A stretch of 64,000 nucleotides of DNA from Zunongwangia profunda SM-A87. GTDB lineage: Bacteria > Bacteroidota > Bacteroidia > Flavobacteriales > Flavobacteriaceae. Shown piece by piece: positions 63,842 through 64,000 of this stretch; position 1 is the stretch's first letter; each line of letters opens with the position of its first letter. A program made the translations under genes and the position numbers. Under the pieces are notes generated by a model. The model made no database searches and was not told where the DNA came from. It saw only the letters and a program-made list of their open reading frames with translations. The stretch lies in contig NC_014041.1 of the NCBI RefSeq assembly GCF_000023465.1, positions 4,207,501 to 4,271,500 on the forward strand, given 5' to 3'.

Positions 63842-64000
63842 TTATGTGCCAATAATTTTCCTTCTGTGCCTTCTACCCCATTCTGTCAGATTATCGATAA
63901 TTGTTCCTAATTTTTTTCCATGTTTGGTAAGTTGATAATGTATGCTTACAGGGTGCGTATCTAAAACTGTTCGTGTTATCAACTGATTGATCTCTAGCTC
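63842..64000 (-). CDS. HxlR-family regulator, C-terminal part (runs off the window)
   Basis: The minus-strand frame is open from the window edge to a TAA at 63842-63844. It encodes the end of an HxlR winged helix: TVLDTHPVSIHYQLTKHGKKL followed by IIDNLTEWGRRH. The N-terminal part lies beyond the window. It is distinct from the fragment at 63427-63609. Confidence 0.75.
   Translation of the reverse strand, partial: ELEINQLITRTVLDTHPVSIHYQLTKHGKKLGTIIDNLTEWGRRHRRKIIGT

Noticed and set aside
45165..64000. Integrative element or prophage spanning the accessory region
   Set aside because: There is no integrase, relaxase, transposase, phage gene or clear direct-repeat pair in the region, so boundaries cannot be set.
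1..64000. CRISPR array or cas genes
   Set aside because: No regularly spaced direct repeats and no cas-like proteins were seen.

Overview
The window looks like a piece of a Bacteroidota chromosome, most probably a marine-type Flavobacteriaceae (Gramella/Zunongwangia/Salegentibacter-like; the genus is a guess). The evidence is the type IX secretion and gliding genes porV and gldJ, a PafA-type alkaline phosphatase, TonB/ExbBD, Bacteroidota regulator families, the promoter element TAnnTTTG ahead of several genes, and the low GC content. No integrase, transposase, rRNA or CRISPR array was seen.

From 1 to about 45.2 kb the window is a dense core region. It opens with the end of an alpha-2-macroglobulin-like gene, then an obg-adk-hpt block, purK-purE, an M3 peptidase, an ECF sigma factor with a small cysteine-rich partner, a UbiA-like membrane protein and gcvP. 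A co-directional cassette follows (12.5-16.7 kb) of a KAS III-like enzyme, a methyltransferase, a 2H phosphoesterase, a serine hydrolase and a family 2 glycosyltransferase. Next come PafA, an MlaE/MlaF-like ABC pair, a DUF389 protein, a SprT-like protein, an SDR, an M28 peptidase, pdhC-pdhA, cdd and porV on the minus strand, facing gldJ-murF on the plus strand. Two identical tRNA-Val(UAC) genes separate murF from the exbB-exbD-tonB-folC operon. A Glu/Leu dehydrogenase, anmK, an acyl-CoA dehydrogenase and gltB-gltD close the core. Purine synthesis and salvage, one-carbon flux, pyruvate oxidation and ammonium assimilation are all represented.

From about 45.2 kb to the right edge the window is accessory in character: small regulators, acetyltransferases, orphan membrane proteins, lipoproteins and several decayed genes. 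The decayed genes are an AraC regulator with three frame lesions, a CxxC/HNH-like gene with two, a Vat/CatB acetyltransferase missing its C-terminus and an HxlR fragment. The least explained stretch is 49.5-54.5 kb. It holds a HEPN-family protein with a possible degenerate nucleotidyltransferase half, an XRE regulator, a ~590-residue protein with a C-terminal HEPN RxxxxH motif, and two small membrane proteins, separated by hairpins and palindromes. It is the best candidate here for an undescribed defence or toxin-type locus, but that function is inferred from motifs and context only.

All calls were made by reading the sequence. No database search, structure prediction or codon statistics were run.
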